Below are positions 6,766 to 7,394 of a stretch of 7,394 nt of DNA, in pieces; positions within the stretch are counted from its first letter, which is position 1, and every line of letters starts with the position of its first letter. Origin of the DNA: a bacterium (lineage in GTDB: Bacteria > Babelota > Babeliae > Babelales > JABDEC01); the NCBI GenBank assembly GCA_947486885.1, contig CANKVQ010000025.1:1-7394 (forward strand). Reading direction: 5' to 3'. The position numbers and the translations under genes are program-made. The notes beneath the pieces are model-generated. The model did not search any database. It had not been told where the DNA came from and saw only the letters and a list, made by a program, of their open reading frames with translations.

Positions 6766-7394
6766 ATGAAACTTATTCAGCTCAATTTTACAAATCTGAC
6801 CATACTAAGCCTAACACTAAACCTTACTACTACTTTATATTGTCCAGCATTAAACCCTTGGCCGGCAACAAGAGCACTTTTTTGGACTAAAATCCCCATG
6901 AAAAAAGGGGGCCATATAGACGCTTTTGTTACCAACCTAGTAGTACGTGCTGAAATCTTATCAAATCATGCTAAATATCGTGTTGGCAGCTTAATAAGAG
7001 ATATGCCACAAGATTTTTATCGCACTTTGAGCCATGAAGATAGAAGCATTGAACTAAAGCGAATGCGTCAACACACAGAAACAGTTTATAGCGACAAGTG
7101 CTTGTCAGATAAAGATCCCGTTGCTAAATATATTGAAACTCTGACCGCTTGCGAACAAAAAAGACACTCAGATTTGACTATCAAACCTAAAATTTTTCTA
7201 GCTCGCGGCTTCAATACAGAGCCCATTATTTTACGGACCGTCGGCCCCGACATTATTATTGATCATAGAAAATTTATGGCTTTGGGTAATCCAACTCAAT
7301 CAGCCAAAAAAATAGAACTGACCGCTGTACAACAATTTTTATTAAATACTACTTGGCAAGCACTTGTATCTGGTGACCACTATGTCACCACCAA
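6766..7394 (+). CDS. Partial gene: probable exported protein of unknown function, possible M48-like fold (3' end outside window)
   Basis: The frame from the ATG at 6766 stays open for 209 codons to the window edge, so the C-terminus is missing. I do not recognise the family. Residues about 6-25 form a moderately hydrophobic, Leu/Thr-rich segment after one lysine, consistent with a weak Sec signal peptide that could be cut near residue 28. Cys26 is preceded by Leu-Tyr, which does not fit a lipobox. The mature part is mixed and basic, with NPWPATRALFW at about 30-40 and RRxx-poor helical stretches at 86-130. Residues about 140-190 (IFLARGFN, then PDIIIDHRKFMAL and ELTAVQQFLL) resemble the strand-strand-helix run that leads to the zinc helix in M48-type peptidases. 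However, where HExxH would be expected the sequence reads LLNTTWQAL, and no HExxH is visible. The likeness is a hint only. The gene is divergent from murD, and its codon use resembles its neighbours. Confidence 0.7.
   Translation, partial: MKLIQLNFTNLTILSLTLNLTTTLYCPALNPWPATRALFWTKIPMKKGGHIDAFVTNLVVRAEILSNHAKYRVGSLIRDMPQDFYRTLSHEDRSIELKRMRQHTETVYSDKCLSDKDPVAKYIETLTACEQKRHSDLTIKPKIFLARGFNTEPIILRTVGPDIIIDHRKFMALGNPTQSAKKIELTAVQQFLLNTTWQALVSGDHYVTT

Noticed and set aside
6841..6843. Cys26 of the right-hand protein as a lipoprotein cleavage site
   Set aside because: The residues before it (Thr-Leu-Tyr) do not fit the lipobox, where a small residue precedes the cysteine.
1..7394. Mobile element, CRISPR array, tRNA or rRNA gene, or defence system
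   Set aside because: No transposase or nuclease motifs, repeat-spacer pattern, cloverleaf or rRNA-like sequence was seen; apart from the two unknown edge genes the window is housekeeping.

Overview
The window is AT-rich chromosomal DNA (about 35% G+C, estimated by eye). It is densely coded, with short intergenic gaps and standard bacterial genetic signals. Five protein genes can be supported: three complete housekeeping genes on the minus strand, flanked by two incomplete plus-strand genes that run off the two window edges. There is no sign of a mobile element, CRISPR array, rRNA or tRNA.

Layout from left to right: (1) positions 1-782, plus strand, the 3' end of an unrecognised lysine/glutamine-rich coiled-coil protein gene. 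Its frame is open to the left edge, so its real start lies outside. (2) Positions 783-895, a convergent gap holding a perfect 17-bp inverted repeat. (3) Positions 896-3760, minus strand, ileS, isoleucyl-tRNA synthetase. (4) Positions 3761-3900, a gap with a terminator-like hairpin for the upstream genes and a weak candidate ileS promoter. (5) Positions 3901-5013, minus strand, a SEDS-family septal glycosyltransferase, best called ftsW. (6) Positions 5059-6513, minus strand, murD, which probably starts at the GTG at 6513 (the frame is open to another GTG at 6549). (7) Positions 6514-6765, a divergent promoter region with mirrored -10-like elements. (8) Positions 6766 to the right edge, plus strand, the N-terminal part of a probably exported protein of unknown function.

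The minus-strand genes are read murD, then ftsW, then ileS. MurD adds D-glutamate to UDP-MurNAc-L-Ala in the cytoplasm. FtsW polymerises the finished lipid II at the division site. They are neighbours in the classical division and cell-wall (dcw) cluster. Here the pair is detached from it: murG does not follow ftsW, and upstream of murD there is an unrelated divergent gene instead of mraY. IleS is a translation enzyme and probably has its own promoter.

Organism: a peptidoglycan-making bacterium with a reduced-looking, AT-rich genome. IleS is of the common bacterial type with a C-terminal zinc knuckle, which argues against Candidate Phyla Radiation bacteria. The broken dcw cluster, unusual MurD motifs and an orphan exported protein would fit an intracellular or symbiotic lineage such as Candidatus Dependentiae (Babeliae). 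That assignment is a low-confidence inference that needs a protein search.

No clearly new multi-gene system is visible. The items most worth a second look are the mirrored divergent promoter region, the altered ATP-site motifs of MurD, the perfect hairpin between the convergent genes, and the right-edge exported protein, whose visible part looks distantly like an M48-type peptidase fold without an HExxH motif.
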